Below are positions 23,227-23,450 of a DNA stretch of 23,450 bases, piece after piece. How positions within the stretch are numbered: the first letter of the stretch is position 1; every line of letters begins with the position of its first letter. Location of the stretch: NCBI GenBank assembly GCA_040754475.1, contig JBFMCN010000016.1:1-23450 (forward strand). The letters run 5' to 3'. Made by a program: the position numbers and the translations under genes. Below the pieces are notes generated by a model, which saw only the letters and a program-made list of their open reading frames with translations, had not been told where the DNA came from and did no database searches. The DNA is from JAJPHY01 sp040754475. GTDB taxonomy: Bacteria > Actinomycetota > UBA4738 > HRBIN12.

Positions 23227-23450
23227 TCACAGTTCGAAAGCAGCCTTCGCCACAAGGGCACCAAGGATGCCGCCGACGATCGGACCAAACACGGGGATCA
23301 TCGAGTAGGCCCAGTCCGAGCTTCCCTTCCCCGGGATCGGCAGGATGAAGTGCATGATCCGGGGGCCCAGGTCTCGGGCCGGGTTCATCGCATACCCCGT
23401 AGGTCCACCGAGCGACAGGCCTAGGGAGAGGACCAACAGGCCCCAGAACA
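23227..23450 (-). CDS. glpF: Glycerol uptake facilitator (aquaglyceroporin), C-terminal part
   Basis: Only the last 74 or so codons are present; the gene runs off the window's right edge. The sequence shows GGPTGYAMNPARDLGPR, the second NPA box of MIP-family channels with the Asp-Leu-Gly-Pro-Arg extension typical of glycerol facilitators, and a final membrane helix (MIPVFGPIVGGILGALVAKAAF). GlpF lets glycerol diffuse through the cytoplasmic membrane. Aquaporins have NPAR too, but the D after NPAR and the adjacent glpK support GlpF. It would be the first visible gene of the glycerol operon; its promoter lies outside the window. Confidence 0.92.
   Translation of the reverse strand, partial: FWGLLVLSLGLSLGGPTGYAMNPARDLGPRIMHFILPIPGKGSSDWAYSMIPVFGPIVGGILGALVAKAAFEL

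Noticed and set aside
1..23450. tRNA, rRNA, CRISPR, transposon or prophage features
   Set aside because: No cloverleaf, regularly spaced repeat array, transposase, integrase or phage structural motif was seen on either strand by reading.

Overview
The window reads as ordinary chromosomal DNA from a high-GC bacterium, most likely an uncultured member or relative of the Actinomycetota. The basis is GC-rich third codon positions throughout, many GTG starts, dense packing with 4-base stop/start overlaps, an actinobacterial-looking class II fructose-bisphosphatase and Mrp protein, and an F420/flavin-type luciferase-like oxidoreductase. A run of 10 N at 21314-21323 indicates a draft or metagenome scaffold. 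I see no tRNA, rRNA, CRISPR array, insertion sequence, integrase or phage gene. The taxonomic call is inference.

Layout. 1-3756: a PIG-L deacetylase (+) meets a SAM methyltransferase (-) tail to tail across a hairpin; then comes a tightly overlapping (+) set of CPBP membrane protease, double split-barrel flavin-reductase-like protein and SRPBCC lipid-binding-like protein. 3753-7837: a LapA-domain membrane protein (-) diverges from a PAP2 phosphatase (+), which meets the Fe-S cluster carrier Mrp (-). Mrp diverges from a SufR-like HTH regulator (+) that is followed by an orphan PilT-type ATPase. 7859-11654: an NfeD protease/slipin operon (-) diverges from an ECF sigma/anti-sigma pair (+). 11667-15264: a 15-codon micro-ORF and an esterase (-) diverge from a sugar nucleotidyltransferase and an LLM flavin oxidoreductase (+).

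15291-23450 is a glycerol module read on the minus strand: glpF (partial at the window edge), a truncated dhaL-like fragment, glpK, an assembly gap set between GC-rich palindromes, glpA, glpB, glpC, pgsA and class II fructose-bisphosphatase. Together they would import glycerol, phosphorylate it, oxidise glycerol-3-phosphate (G3P) to DHAP through the membrane-linked GlpABC complex, send G3P into phosphatidylglycerol synthesis through PgsA, and send triose phosphate into gluconeogenesis through the fructose-bisphosphatase.

The points I rate most worth a second look are the DAK2 (DhaL) C-terminal fragment between glpF and glpK, the placement of pgsA inside the glycerol cluster, the cysteine-bearing regulator facing mrp across two small palindromes, and the sigma/anti-sigma pair facing the NfeD/slipin operon across a strong inverted repeat. 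I did not find a clearly novel multi-gene system; most genes belong to known families.
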